Assembly (NCBI GenBank): GCA_964573255.1
Contig: CAZNJB010000045.1
Span: forward strand, 1 to 24,184
Source: CAYNUJ01 sp964573255
Lineage (GTDB): Bacteria > Bacteroidota > Ignavibacteria > Ignavibacteriales > Melioribacteraceae
Reading direction: 5' to 3'
DNA length: 24,184 nucleotides
The notes under the pieces are model-generated. The model ran no database searches, was not told where the DNA came from, and saw only the letters and a program-made list of their open reading frames with translations. The translations under genes were made by a program, and so were the position numbers. This document shows, one piece after another, positions 7,567 to 15,682 of the stretch. The stretch's first letter is position 1. Every line of letters starts with the position of its first letter.

Positions 7567-7615
7567 AGCAACTCCTATTAAATTGTTACAATTATAAAAT
7601 CTCTTTCGATATTGT

Positions 7616-7756
7616 CGTCATTGCGAAGGAGGAGTGCCGTAAAAACGGAACGACGACTAAAGCAATCTTTCATGCTTTATATTATTTCCAGAATTTAACA
7701 GATTGCCCGCCAAAGGCGGATAAACTTCGCTTCGAGAATCTGGGTTTGCAATGATG
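7616..7756. repeat. Interspersed palindromic repeat (CGTCATTGCGAAGGAGGAG family), copy A
   Basis: The stretch begins CGTCATTGCGAAGGAGGAG and ends TTGCAATGATG. Its ends are inverted copies of CATTGC, and GCAATCT/AGATTGC (7662-7668 and 7700-7706) form an inner pair. It also contains the perfect hairpin CCGCC-AAA-GGCGG (7707-7719). It is a diverged copy of the repeats at 13852-13980 and 14358-14485. It fills most of the gap between preA and dihydropyrimidinase. No coding capacity is seen. Confidence 0.7.
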
Positions 7757-7801
7757 CATTCTGTTATAATTTTTTAAATATATAATGCTACAGCTTAACT
7801 T

Positions 7802-9121
7802 CTAATGAATCACAATACCATGTTTCTTCTGGAATTCCTCTAAGTTTTCCCAAGTTAATTCTTTGCCTTCTTCTTTAAATTGGAGAAGCAATTCATTCCA
7901 AGTTTTCTGAGTTGTTTCTTCACCTTTCTTTATCATTGTTATGCATCCTTCAACGGGACAAACAATCGAACACAAGTCGCAGCCAACACAATCTTCTTCC
8001 CGCACTACAGTTTTATTATTCCCGTTATCAGGTATTATATCAATACACTGATGGGCGCCGTCTTCACATGCGATGTAACAGAGATTACAGTGAATACATT
8101 TATCTTGATCGATATAGGCAGTTGTTTTATGAAGCAAATTGAAATTTCCGAAATCATCAATTCGATGCAGTGATTTACCTCTGACTTCGTCCAGAGAATT
8201 AAATCCTTTTTCATCCATCCAATTATTTAATCCCTCGATCATATCCTCAACAATTCTGAAACCATGATGCATAACCGCTGTGCAAACTTGTACCGATGAA
8301 GCGCCGAGCAAAATAAATTCCAGTGCGTCTTTCCAATTATTTATTCCGCCTATTCCGGAAATTGGAAGACCAACTTCAGGATCCAATGCAACTTGAGAGA
8401 CCATATGAAGTGCAATTGGTTTAACTGCGGGTCCGGCAAAACCGCCGTGACTTCCTTTCCCCGCCACGGACGGCATAATTTCGAGAGTATCCAAATCAAT
8501 TCCTATTATACTGTTGATCGTGTTTATCAAAGAAATACCGTCTGCGTTTGCTTGTTTTGCCGCGCGAGCCGGCTGGATTATATCCGTAACATTTGGTGTT
8601 AACTTTACCAGCACGGGAATTGTAGATACTTCCGTAACCCACTCTGTTATCATTTGGCAGTATTCGGGAACCTGTCCTACAGCAGCGCCCATACCTCTCT
8701 CGTTCATTCCGTGCGGACATCCGTAGTTCAGTTCTATTCCATCGCATCCGGTGTCGATGGTTCTTTTTACAATATTCTGCCAAGTTTCTTTTTTCGATTC
8801 GACCATTAGCGAAACTATCACTGCTCTATCGGGCCAAAGTTTTTTTGTTTCGGCAATTTCTTTGAAGTTAATATCTATGTGTCTGTCGCTTATCAATTCT
8901 ATGTTGTTCAGTCCGGCTAATTTAACGCCGTTGAGATCCAAACCGCCGTAACGGTTGCAAACGTTCATCACCGGTTCGCCGATGGTTTTCCAAACGGTGC
9001 CGCCCCAGCCTTGCTCGAAGGCTTTGCAGTTTTGATAAGCCGAATTAGACGGCGGAGCCGAAGCCAGCCAAAATGGGTTGGGGGATTTAATCCCGCCGCA
9101 GTTTGTTGAAAGATCAGCCAT
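7802..9121 (-). CDS. preA: NAD-dependent dihydropyrimidine dehydrogenase, subunit PreA
   Basis: This 439-residue subunit has a dihydroorotate-dehydrogenase-like FMN barrel (about residues 1-330) and two C-terminal [4Fe-4S] motifs: CIHCNLCYIAC (342-352) and CVGCDLCSIVCP (379-390). The active-site loop NYGCPHGMNERGMG places the catalytic acid Cys at about 135 and a substrate Asn at 132. INTINS (199-204) matches the second Asn-Thr substrate patch of mammalian DPD. With PreT it reduces uracil or thymine to the 5,6-dihydro form using NAD(P)H. The residue before the Cys is Gly, where mammalian DPD has Ser. The ATG at 9121 has a modest AGG upstream. A palindromic repeat (9142-9241) separates it from preT, so the two subunits are not tightly coupled. 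Catabolic use is supported by the neighbouring hydrolases. Confidence 0.94.
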   Translation of the reverse strand: MADLSTNCGGIKSPNPFWLASAPPSNSAYQNCKAFEQGWGGTVWKTIGEPVMNVCNRYGGLDLNGVKLAGLNNIELISDRHIDINFKEIAETKKLWPDRAVIVSLMVESKKETWQNIVKRTIDTGCDGIELNYGCPHGMNERGMGAAVGQVPEYCQMITEWVTEVSTIPVLVKLTPNVTDIIQPARAAKQANADGISLINTINSIIGIDLDTLEIMPSVAGKGSHGGFAGPAVKPIALHMVSQVALDPEVGLPISGIGGINNWKDALEFILLGASSVQVCTAVMHHGFRIVEDMIEGLNNWMDEKGFNSLDEVRGKSLHRIDDFGNFNLLHKTTAYIDQDKCIHCNLCYIACEDGAHQCIDIIPDNGNNKTVVREEDCVGCDLCSIVCPVEGCITMIKKGEETTQKTWNELLLQFKEEGKELTWENLEEFQKKHGIVIH

Positions 9122-9141
9122 TTTATTTACCTATATTTTTT

Positions 9142-9241
9142 TGATAAAACACAGATGACACAGATTCCACGGATCATCACGAATTATTATTTTTATTAAT
9201 CTGCGCAAATCAGTTTAATCCGTGTAATCTGTGTTCCATTA
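9142..9241. repeat. Long imperfect palindromic repeat (CACAGATGACACAGATT family), copy 1
   Basis: The left half ACACAGATGACACAGATTCC (9150-9169) and the right half ending TAATCTGTGTTCCATTAGA form an imperfect inverted repeat. The second good copy at 13581-13683 shares the TTCCATTAGA right end. Similar elements are scattered in many environmental bacterial genomes. This copy lies at the preT-preA junction and overlaps the last codons of preT (stop at 9210-9212). Confidence 0.7.
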
Positions 9242-10574
9242 GAAAGTTATCAATTCCGTGGGCGGCGTGTTTGCCATCATACGCGGCGTTTACCACTTCT
9301 TTTCCGCCGTTAATGCAGTCGCCACCGGCGAATATTTTGTCATTTCCAGTTTGGAAAGAATTCTTGTCAACTACAACTTTGCCGTTTTCAATTTTTACTC
9401 CTTCTATGCCCTTCAAGGAATCATTCTCGATATTTTGACCAACGGCTTTTATTACCATATCAACAGGTAGTATAAATTCCGAATCTGGGATAATGTTTAT
9501 TTCTCTCTTACCTTTTTCATTTCTTTCGCCTAATTCTACTTTTACGCATTCAATTCCTTCAACAAATTTTTTCCCGATGATTCTCTTCGGCATTGCTTTA
9601 AAGTGGAAAATCACATCGTCACCCTTTGCAATCTCATACTCAAAATCATAAGCTGACATATCTTCAATTCCTCTTCTGTAAATAATATAAACTTGCTCAG
9701 CCCCCAGTCTTTTGGCTTCCGTGACAGCATCTATCGAAGTGTTACCCGCTCCAATCACTGCGACTCGTTTGCCTACTTTTACCTCAGACCATTTTTCCTT
9801 TTTTACTTCTTCAATAAAATCCAGCGCGTCTAATACTCCTGTTAATTCTTCTCCGGGAATCCTCAAGCGTGCAGCTTCTCTCAAACCGATACCAATAAAA
9901 ACCGCGTCGTGTTTATTGTAAATTTCATCGAAGGGAACGGTATCGCCCACGCGCACGCCGGTAATTATTTTAACGCCGAGTTTTTTAATATAGTCTACTT
10001 CTTTTAGACTGTCTGCTTGTCTGGTTTTGTAAGGTGCGATTCCCCAAGTATTCAATCCGCCGGGAACTTCGCTCGCTTCGTAAATCGTAACATCGTATCC
10101 TAAAAGTGAAAGTTCCGCGCCGCATGCCAATCCCGCCGGACCGGAACCGATAATCCCCACGCTCTTGCCGTTCTTCTCTTTCGGCTGAAAGAGCGGTTTC
10201 ATATCCGATTCGAAATAATTTTCAATCGCGAATCGCTGCAGTCTGCCTATTTCAATAGGCTTTTCTCCCTTTTCCACATATACGCACGCGCCTTCGCAAA
10301 GTTCCTGCACCGGGCAGGCTTTTGCGCAAGTTAGCGGAACCCAATTCGATTGGTATATGGTTCTCGCCGAACCGAGTAAATTACTCGTTGCGATTTTTCT
10401 GATGAATGTGGAAATATCAATATGCGTCGGACACGCCTTCATACAAGGGGAGTCGTAACAATAGAGGCATCTGTTCGCTTCGGCTACCGCGGAGTTTTTT
10501 GTAAACGGCGGATGAAGCTCCGCAAAATTCTTTTCATATTCTTCCGTCGTTAATTTTTTCGCAATGTTTTTCAT
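9210..10574 (-). CDS. preT: NAD-dependent dihydropyrimidine dehydrogenase, subunit PreT
   Basis: The 454-residue flavoprotein subunit takes electrons from NAD(P)H and passes them to PreA. The N-terminal Fe-S region has CLYCYDSPCMKAC (36-48) and CAKACPVQELCEGAC (83-97). Q113 in IGRLQRFA sits where mammalian DPD uses Gln156 as an unusual cluster ligand. An FAD-binding GSGPAGLACG (143-152) and an NAD(P)-binding GAGNTSIDA follow, and a GGDCINGG motif near the C-terminus completes the fold. The Fe-S ligand pattern matches the N-terminal half of DPD and GltD-like proteins. The predicted C-terminus EHRLHGLN and the stop are encoded by the palindromic repeat at 9142-9241. The ribosome site before the ATG at 10574 is weak. 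Confidence 0.93.
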   Translation of the reverse strand: MKNIAKKLTTEEYEKNFAELHPPFTKNSAVAEANRCLYCYDSPCMKACPTHIDISTFIRKIATSNLLGSARTIYQSNWVPLTCAKACPVQELCEGACVYVEKGEKPIEIGRLQRFAIENYFESDMKPLFQPKEKNGKSVGIIGSGPAGLACGAELSLLGYDVTIYEASEVPGGLNTWGIAPYKTRQADSLKEVDYIKKLGVKIITGVRVGDTVPFDEIYNKHDAVFIGIGLREAARLRIPGEELTGVLDALDFIEEVKKEKWSEVKVGKRVAVIGAGNTSIDAVTEAKRLGAEQVYIIYRRGIEDMSAYDFEYEIAKGDDVIFHFKAMPKRIIGKKFVEGIECVKVELGERNEKGKREINIIPDSEFILPVDMVIKAVGQNIENDSLKGIEGVKIENGKVVVDKNSFQTGNDKIFAGGDCINGGKEVVNAAYDGKHAAHGIDNFLMEHRLHGLN

Positions 10575-10625
10575 AAGCCATTAATTAAAAGTTATTGTAA
10601 AAATTATTTTAATATTCATCGTATT

Positions 10626-10654
10626 TTATTAATAGTTGATTGATTTGAATTCAA
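10626..10654 (-). promoter_or_regulatory. Candidate promoter upstream of preT
   Basis: On the minus strand TTGAAT (10649-10654) and TAATAA (10626-10631) are separated by 17 bases, about 50 bases upstream of the preT ATG. This fits a sigma-70-like arrangement, but the region is AT-rich, so chance is a real alternative. Confidence 0.3.
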
Positions 10655-10707
10655 TCCACGTATGATATATTTACCTTTTGTTATTTTGCATTTATATATT
10701 TTCTTTC

Positions 10708-10761
10708 GAACCCACCCCCTAACCCCTCTCCCGGCTTGTCGGGGGACTGTGGGTGAGTTCC
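10708..10761. repeat. Short inverted repeat with C-rich core
   Basis: GAACCCACC (10708-10716) pairs imperfectly with GGGTGAGTTC (10751-10760) around a core of CCCCTAACCCCTCTCCCGG. The C-rich composition is unlike the AT-rich flanks. CCCACCCCCTAACCCC-type sequences recur as small interspersed elements in many bacterial genomes. It lies between the BNR protein gene and preT and could act as a transcript hairpin. Confidence 0.45.
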
Positions 10762-10835
10762 TTAAATCTGTTTACTATTTCTTTTATAATCATTTCCTTC
10801 AGTAACTCAAATTAGTTATGGTTGATTCATCGCAA

Positions 10836-12275
10836 TTATTTTAATAAAAGCATCTTGCGGGTTGATGAAAACGAACCCCAAGTGAGTTTATAGAAATATA
10901 TTCCCGAAGTGAGTGAAGAACCGTCAAAATTAATTTTATAACTTCCGGCGTTCTGCGCTTTGTTCACAAGCGTTGTAATTTCTCTCCCGAGCTGGTCATA
11001 TATTATTAGTTTAACAAATCCCTCAGCCGGCAATTGATAACTAATAACCGTTGTTGGGTTAAACGGGTTTGGATAGTTTTGATATAAAACAAAATCTTTA
11101 GGGATATTTTTATTTCCATTCTTTACAAATACTATTAAATCATATTTATAAAGACCCTTATTTGTACCAATGTACAATTTATTTGTCGATGGATCTATAA
11201 ATAAATTTTTAAGATAATTCCCAGATGAAAAAAATAATTCTAATGTGTCTGAACCCTCCATTAAAGACCAAAGATTACCTCTATCTGTTGTTTTGTAAAT
11301 TCCTAATGTTTTAGGAGTCTGTGTTAAGGAATCTACTTTATTAAATAATGCATACAATACGCTGGGATTTAATGGGTCTATTGAAACAGAAGTCACCCAT
11401 GGTTGATACGGTAGCCCTGGCTTAATTATTCCTTTCATAATTCTTTCCCACGTATATCCTCCATCATCAGAACGAAGATTAGTTAAATATATTTTATTAT
11501 TATCACTCCAATCCACTATTAAAGAATTTGAGAATACATCACTAGAACGTAAATACCATGTTTCACCCAAATCATTACTTGAAAGAAAAGCTGAATTAGT
11601 CATATTGTCATAAACCGCGGCATATATTTTATTACTGTCTATAGGATCTAATGCAAAGGTTAGCTGATTCCCATGACTCGACGACCCTATACTGCCTAAA
11701 TCATCCCACGTATTACCGCCGTCGGTAGTGCGTATAATTTTTTCCAAGAAACCGTCTGTCATTATACCGAATATTATATTTCTATTGTGCGGTGATACTT
11801 CTATTTTTTTTATCCAAACTCCGTTAGGCCACGGCTCTAAAAAGGGCATTAGTTTTTGCCAGCTAATTCCTCCGTCAGTACTAATAATCCCTCTACCTTT
11901 ATCGGCAACAGCATATAATGTTAGAATGTCGTGAGGACTTACACTTAGCAAAACAATACTTCCATTTATCAGCGTATCCGTATCATTTACTTTTGTCCAA
12001 TCATTGCCGCCGTTAAAACTATAATAAATGCTGCGGGCACGAGTAGAATCAAATCCGCTTACCCAAATAGTATCACTATTAGCGTAAACGTATTCTACGG
12101 TTAAATCTTCCAATCCCAAAAGCCGCCATTCGTTCTGCGCCGGGATTGGCGATAGCGGCAGTAAAGAGAATGAAATTAATAAAAAGCATATTCTTATAGA
12201 TGAGTTTGGAAACCCGTCAATGAATTTCTTGTTAAAAATTTCATAAATCTTGATATGAGTCGAGCATGTTTTCAT
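10836..12275 (-). CDS. BNR/Asp-box beta-propeller protein, T9SS-secreted
   Basis: The 479-residue protein has a long N-terminal region ending in a hydrophobic signal (about residues 27-47, ending IPAQ). At least six Asp-box motifs of the S/T-x-D-G-G-x-x-W type follow: FNGGNDW, TDGGISW, TDGGNTW, NDLGETW, DDGGYTW and TDRGNLW. These mark a sialidase/sortilin-like propeller. A type A T9SS sorting domain (NYPNPFNPTTVISYQL to RKMLLLK) ends the protein. No catalytic residues of sialidases are evident, so a binding role at the cell surface is more likely. It starts only 4 bases after the aminotransferase stop, so it is probably co-transcribed with the pyrimidine genes, though it has no obvious role in that pathway. 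The start is uncertain because the region before the signal is unusually long and no internal Met precedes the hydrophobic run. Confidence 0.82.
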   Translation of the reverse strand: MKTCSTHIKIYEIFNKKFIDGFPNSSIRICFLLISFSLLPLSPIPAQNEWRLLGLEDLTVEYVYANSDTIWVSGFDSTRARSIYYSFNGGNDWTKVNDTDTLINGSIVLLSVSPHDILTLYAVADKGRGIISTDGGISWQKLMPFLEPWPNGVWIKKIEVSPHNRNIIFGIMTDGFLEKIIRTTDGGNTWDDLGSIGSSSHGNQLTFALDPIDSNKIYAAVYDNMTNSAFLSSNDLGETWYLRSSDVFSNSLIVDWSDNNKIYLTNLRSDDGGYTWERIMKGIIKPGLPYQPWVTSVSIDPLNPSVLYALFNKVDSLTQTPKTLGIYKTTDRGNLWSLMEGSDTLELFFSSGNYLKNLFIDPSTNKLYIGTNKGLYKYDLIVFVKNGNKNIPKDFVLYQNYPNPFNPTTVISYQLPAEGFVKLIIYDQLGREITTLVNKAQNAGSYKINFDGSSLTSGIYFYKLTWGSFSSTRKMLLLK

Positions 12276-12279
12276 ATAT

Positions 12280-13557
12280 TTAAGTAATCCTGATCAGCGC
12301 ATTATCCATACATCTCAGAAAATCGCTTACTTCGCTTTTGGTTATATTCAGCGGAGGGGCAATACGAACTACGTTTCCGTACAATCCGCCTTTACCGATT
12401 AGCACTTTTTCTTTTTTCATCTCTTCGAAAAGCTTTTTCACAATACCCGGGTCGGGAATTTTATTCTCGCCTACAAATTCGAGAGCCTGCATTAGTCCCA
12501 TTCCTCTCACGTCTCCGATTGCGGGATATTTTTCCTGCAGCGCTTCCAAACCGTCTCTCAAATAAGCGCCGACTTCAAAAGCATTCTCGGCGAGATTTTC
12601 TTCTTCAATCACTTCAATTGTAGCGAGTGCGGCGGTCATCGAAACGGGATTACCTCCATAGGTGGAAATCGTTAAACCGGTAAAACTATCTGCAATTTCG
12701 GTTCTTGCCATCGTAACTCCGAGCGGCGTTCCGTTTGCAATTCCTTTGGCGCAAGTCATAATATCGGGTTCAACTTCCCAATGCTGAATTCCGAACATCC
12801 GCTTTCCGGTTCTCCCGTATCCCGTCTGCACTTCGTCGCATATAAAAACTCCGCCGTATTTTTTTATAATTGGTAGTACCGTCTTAAAATATTCTTTTGG
12901 TGGGGTGATAAATCCACCCACGCCTTGAATCGGTTCCGCCATAAAAGCAGCTATTTTACCGGTAGTTGTGGTTAAAATTAATTCTTCAATATCTGTAGCG
13001 CATTTAAGTTCGCAGCCCGGGTATTCCAATCCGAAGGGACATCGGTAGCAGTAAGGGCTCACGGCGTGCCTTATACCGCTTATATTGCTTACGTGCCGCC
13101 AGGAAGAATGTCCGGTTAAATTCATTGCCAGCATTGATCTTCCGCTATAACTGTGGCGCAGGGCAATTATTTCCTGGAGTTCCGTAAAATTCTGAGCGTA
13201 AAATATTGCAGTTTCGTTCGCTTCGGTTCCGCTGTTGGTAAAGAAACTTTTTCGGAGTTTTCCTGGGGCGATTTCGGCTAATTTTTCTGCGAGAGCAACA
13301 ATCTTTTCATTTGGATAAAGCGTTGAAGTATGCTGGAGTTTGTTGGTCTGTTCCGCAATTTTATCGCTTATTTTCGAATTGCAATGCCCGACGCTTACGG
13401 TAAGAATACCGCCGAAGAAATCCAAATATTTATTGCCTTCAACGTCGTAAACGTAAGAACCGTCACCTCTATCGATTACAAGCGGCTCTTCGTAGTAATT
13501 CGCCACGCTGGGGAATAAAAATTCTTTATGCTTTTGCAGTATTTCTTCTTTTTTCAT
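12280..13557 (-). CDS. Class III aminotransferase, probable beta-alanine/beta-aminoisobutyrate aminotransferase
   Basis: The PLP enzyme is of the AGXT2/omega-amino-acid type and 425 residues from the chosen start. The Schiff-base lysine is K271 in TCAKGIANG. D241 in CDEVQTGYGRTG binds the pyridine nitrogen, and TNSGTEANE (107-115) binds cofactor phosphate. A four-cysteine stretch CYRCPFGLEYPGCELKC (170-186) is also seen in related class III enzymes. In this context it would convert beta-alanine or beta-aminoisobutyrate to malonate or methylmalonate semialdehyde, with pyruvate or glyoxylate as likely acceptor. The ATG at 13557 is preferred over an in-frame TTG at 13569, because a GGAG lies 6 bases before the ATG. 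The upstream 1.15 kb is gene-free repeat DNA, so the gene may have its own promoter. Acetylornithine- or GABA-type activity cannot be excluded. Confidence 0.88.
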   Translation of the reverse strand: MKKEEILQKHKEFLFPSVANYYEEPLVIDRGDGSYVYDVEGNKYLDFFGGILTVSVGHCNSKISDKIAEQTNKLQHTSTLYPNEKIVALAEKLAEIAPGKLRKSFFTNSGTEANETAIFYAQNFTELQEIIALRHSYSGRSMLAMNLTGHSSWRHVSNISGIRHAVSPYCYRCPFGLEYPGCELKCATDIEELILTTTTGKIAAFMAEPIQGVGGFITPPKEYFKTVLPIIKKYGGVFICDEVQTGYGRTGKRMFGIQHWEVEPDIMTCAKGIANGTPLGVTMARTEIADSFTGLTISTYGGNPVSMTAALATIEVIEEENLAENAFEVGAYLRDGLEALQEKYPAIGDVRGMGLMQALEFVGENKIPDPGIVKKLFEEMKKEKVLIGKGGLYGNVVRIAPPLNITKSEVSDFLRCMDNALIRIT

Positions 13558-13580
13558 TTTGAACTCCAAATTTTTAATGA

Positions 13581-13683
13581 ATAGAACACTGATGACACAG
13601 ATTTAACGGATTTCCACAGATTTTGTGATAATTATTCCTTTCTGTGTAAGTCAGTCTAATCCGCGTTCACCTGCGTTCCATTA
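13581..13683. repeat. Long imperfect palindromic repeat (CACAGATGACACAGATT family), copy 2
   Basis: This stretch begins ATAGAACACTGATGACACAG and ends CCTGCGTTCCATTA. It matches copy 1 (9142-9241) in both halves and in the TTCCATTAGA border, with a diverged AT-rich centre. It sits directly upstream of the aminotransferase ribosome site. Confidence 0.7.
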
Positions 13684-13723
13684 GATAGTATGCGGATAAA
13701 GCGAATCATCGCTTTATACTTCC

Positions 13724-13980
13724 CGTCATTGCGAGGAACGAAGTGACGAAGCAATCTTTGAAATAACTTGCAACCACAAAATTGCGATAGAGCATAACAG
13801 ATTGCTTCGCTCTTTCGATTTAGTCGGGATCACTCGCAATGACGTACTTTTCGTCATTGCGAAGGAGGAGTTCCACAAAAGGAACGACGACTGAAGCAAT
13901 CTTTAAAAAACTTTCAATCACAAAATTGTGAAGAGTTTAGCAGATTGCTTCGTCCCGCCAAGCCGGGACTCGCAATGACG
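13724..13980. repeat. Compound interspersed repeat, first copy
   Basis: Two related modules are joined head to tail. Module 1 (13724-13844) runs from CGTCATTGCGAGGAACGAAG to CTCGCAATGACG, and module 2 (13852-13980) from CGTCATTGCGAAGGAGGAG to CTCGCAATGACG. Each has inverted ends (CGTCATTGCGA with TCGCAATGACG) and inner GCAATCT/AGATTGC pairs. The whole unit recurs 506 bp further on. It has no coding capacity. Confidence 0.8.
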
Positions 13981-14229
13981 AACTAAGTTTCAATTATGTA
14001 AAAGAACATTTTATATATTGTAAGTAATATCAAATGCCGAAATTAACTTGTTTTGCTTCAGCAAAACAGATTCTTCACTTCACTTCGTTCAGTTCAGAAT
14101 GACGTGAACGAAAGAATCGACACAATCTGTATCAATCCGTCAAGTTTGCGTCATCCGTGTCTATCAAATGCTACGCGAATAGAGCGAATTAAAAAGTTAT
14201 TAAATAAGTTGCTCCCAAAAGACATTTTC

Positions 14230-14485
14230 GGTTATTGCGAGGAACAAAGTGACGAATTAATCTTTGAAATAACTTGCAACCACAAAATTGCGATAGAGCA
14301 TAACAGATTGCTTCGCTCTTTCGATTTAGTCGGGATCACTCGCAATGACGTACTTTTCGTCATTGCGAAGGAGGAGTTCCACAAAAGGAACGACGACTGA
14401 AGCAATCTTTAAAAAACTTTCAATCACAAAATTGTGAAGAGTTTAGCAGATTGCTTCGTCTCGCCAAGTCGGGACTCGCAATGAC
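14230..14485. repeat. Compound interspersed repeat, second copy
   Basis: This is the same two-module unit as 13724-13980 at a constant offset of 506 bp. By eye there are about six substitutions and no gaps, most of them in the first 30 bases and near CGCCAAG close to the end. The high identity points to a recent duplication. Module boundaries are 14230-14350 and 14358-14485. Confidence 0.8.
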
Positions 14486-14707
14486 TTACTGTATTTGTCT
14501 TATTAATTCATTATGTGCAAAGAACTTTTAATATTTTTATTATTTGTCATTTTGATTGTGAAAATGTCAGTATTCTACCGCAAATTCTTTTATTAAATCT
14601 ATTCGAAACTGATTTTTCACTTCACTTCGTTCAGTTCAGAATGACGTAAAAAACTCATCAGCGTAAATCCGCATAATCCCTGTTTATTCGTGTCCTATCA
14701 AATTCCA

Positions 14708-15577
14708 TTAAATCTCGGTAATTTTGCCGTAGGTTTCCGGACGGCGATCTCTGTAAAACTGCCAAACGTCCCTTACTTCCCGTATTTCGTCAAGATTCAA
14801 ATCGGCGACGACTATTTCGTCTTTATCACGGGAAGCTTGAGCGATTATCTTTCCTCTAGGAGAGCAGAAGTAACTGCTACCGTAAAATTCGCCGATGTTC
14901 CAGGGCGCTTCGGTTCCCACGCGGTTAATTGCGCCTACAAAATAACCGTTTGCCACAGCATGGGCAGGTTGTTCGAGTTCCCAAAGATATTCCGATAACC
15001 CCGCTACAGTTGCTGAAGGATTGAAAACAATCTGCGCTCCATTTAAACCGAGTATTCTTGCACCTTCGGGGAAGTGCCGGTCGTAACAGATGTAAACTCC
15101 GATATCGGCGTAAGCGGTTCTGAACACCGGATATCCGAGGTTGCCCGGTTTGAAATAAAATTTTTCCCAGAAACCGGGATTGCAATGCGGGATGTGGTGC
15201 TTACGGTATTTACCGAGATATTTTCCATCGGCGTCAATTACAGCCGCCGTGTTGAAATAAATTCCGGTGATATCTTCTTCGTAAATAGGAACCACAATCA
15301 CCATACTGTGTTTTTTGGCAAGTTCCTGCATAAGCTTTGTAGTCGGTCCCTCGGGAATTTTTTCAACCATCGAATACCATTTGGTTTCTTGTTCGGCGCA
15401 GAAATAAGGTCCATAGAACAACTCTTGAAGGCAAAGAATTTGAACGCCTTTCTGTGCGGCTTCCTCAATCATAACTACATGTTTATCAATCATGGATTGT
15501 TTAATCTGTTCGATTGGCAGTTCAGTGGAAGATGAAAGAATTGTCTGAATAAGGCCGCTTTTTACAATGTTTGCCAT
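14708..15577 (-). CDS. Beta-ureidopropionase (N-carbamoyl-beta-alanine amidohydrolase), nitrilase family
   Basis: The 289-residue carbon-nitrogen hydrolase has the full catalytic triad: E52 in LCLQELFYGPYFC, K126 in YRKHHIPH and C164 in VYICYDRHFPEG. In this pathway it removes CO2 and NH3 from N-carbamoyl-beta-alanine (or the beta-aminoisobutyrate analogue) made by dihydropyrimidinase. The sequence type also covers N-carbamoylputrescine amidase; the pyrimidine neighbours decide the call. A GAGGAA ribosome site precedes the ATG at 15577. It lies 105 bases after the mmsA-type gene and is followed by the long repeat-rich gap. Its stop abuts a degenerate palindromic repeat. No signal peptide is seen, so it acts in the cytosol. 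Confidence 0.9.
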   Translation of the reverse strand: MANIVKSGLIQTILSSSTELPIEQIKQSMIDKHVVMIEEAAQKGVQILCLQELFYGPYFCAEQETKWYSMVEKIPEGPTTKLMQELAKKHSMVIVVPIYEEDITGIYFNTAAVIDADGKYLGKYRKHHIPHCNPGFWEKFYFKPGNLGYPVFRTAYADIGVYICYDRHFPEGARILGLNGAQIVFNPSATVAGLSEYLWELEQPAHAVANGYFVGAINRVGTEAPWNIGEFYGSSYFCSPRGKIIAQASRDKDEIVVADLNLDEIREVRDVWQFYRDRRPETYGKITEI

Positions 15578-15682
15578 ATTGTTCCTCTAATTTGTATAAT
15601 AAAATGATTTTATTAATTACGACAAAAAAGAATTCCGTTGCTCTTTAAATCGGACCACAGAAAGGATTTTAGAGAAGGAGAT

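Larger units (their letters stand above)
13558..14707. other. Gene-free 1.15-kb stretch rich in repeats
   Basis: I see no credible gene here. The only long open frame (14053-14400, +) runs across repeat copies and looks accidental. The stretch holds one good (13581-13683) and two degenerate (about 14118-14166 and 14651-14706) copies of the CACAGATGACACAG palindrome. It also holds two copies of a compound CATTGCGAGGAACGAAG repeat (13724-13980 and 14230-14485) and two copies of CACTTCACTTCGTTCAGTTC (14076-14095 and 14618-14637). A near-perfect hairpin ATAAAGCGA-ATCA-TCGCTTTAT lies at 13696-13717. It separates the beta-ureidopropionase gene from the aminotransferase gene. Confidence 0.75.

Noticed and set aside
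14053..14400. 115-codon open frame on the + strand
   Set aside because: It runs across unrelated repeat modules and their junctions, and its protein is just the translation of the repeats, with no family resemblance.
13724..14485. CRISPR array
   Set aside because: The repeated units are 120-256 bp, internally palindromic, and not spaced by unique short spacers; no cas genes are nearby.
15074..15535. 153-codon open frame opposite the beta-ureidopropionase gene
   Set aside because: It is antisense to a gene with a clear Glu-Lys-Cys triad and has no recognisable features or ribosome site.
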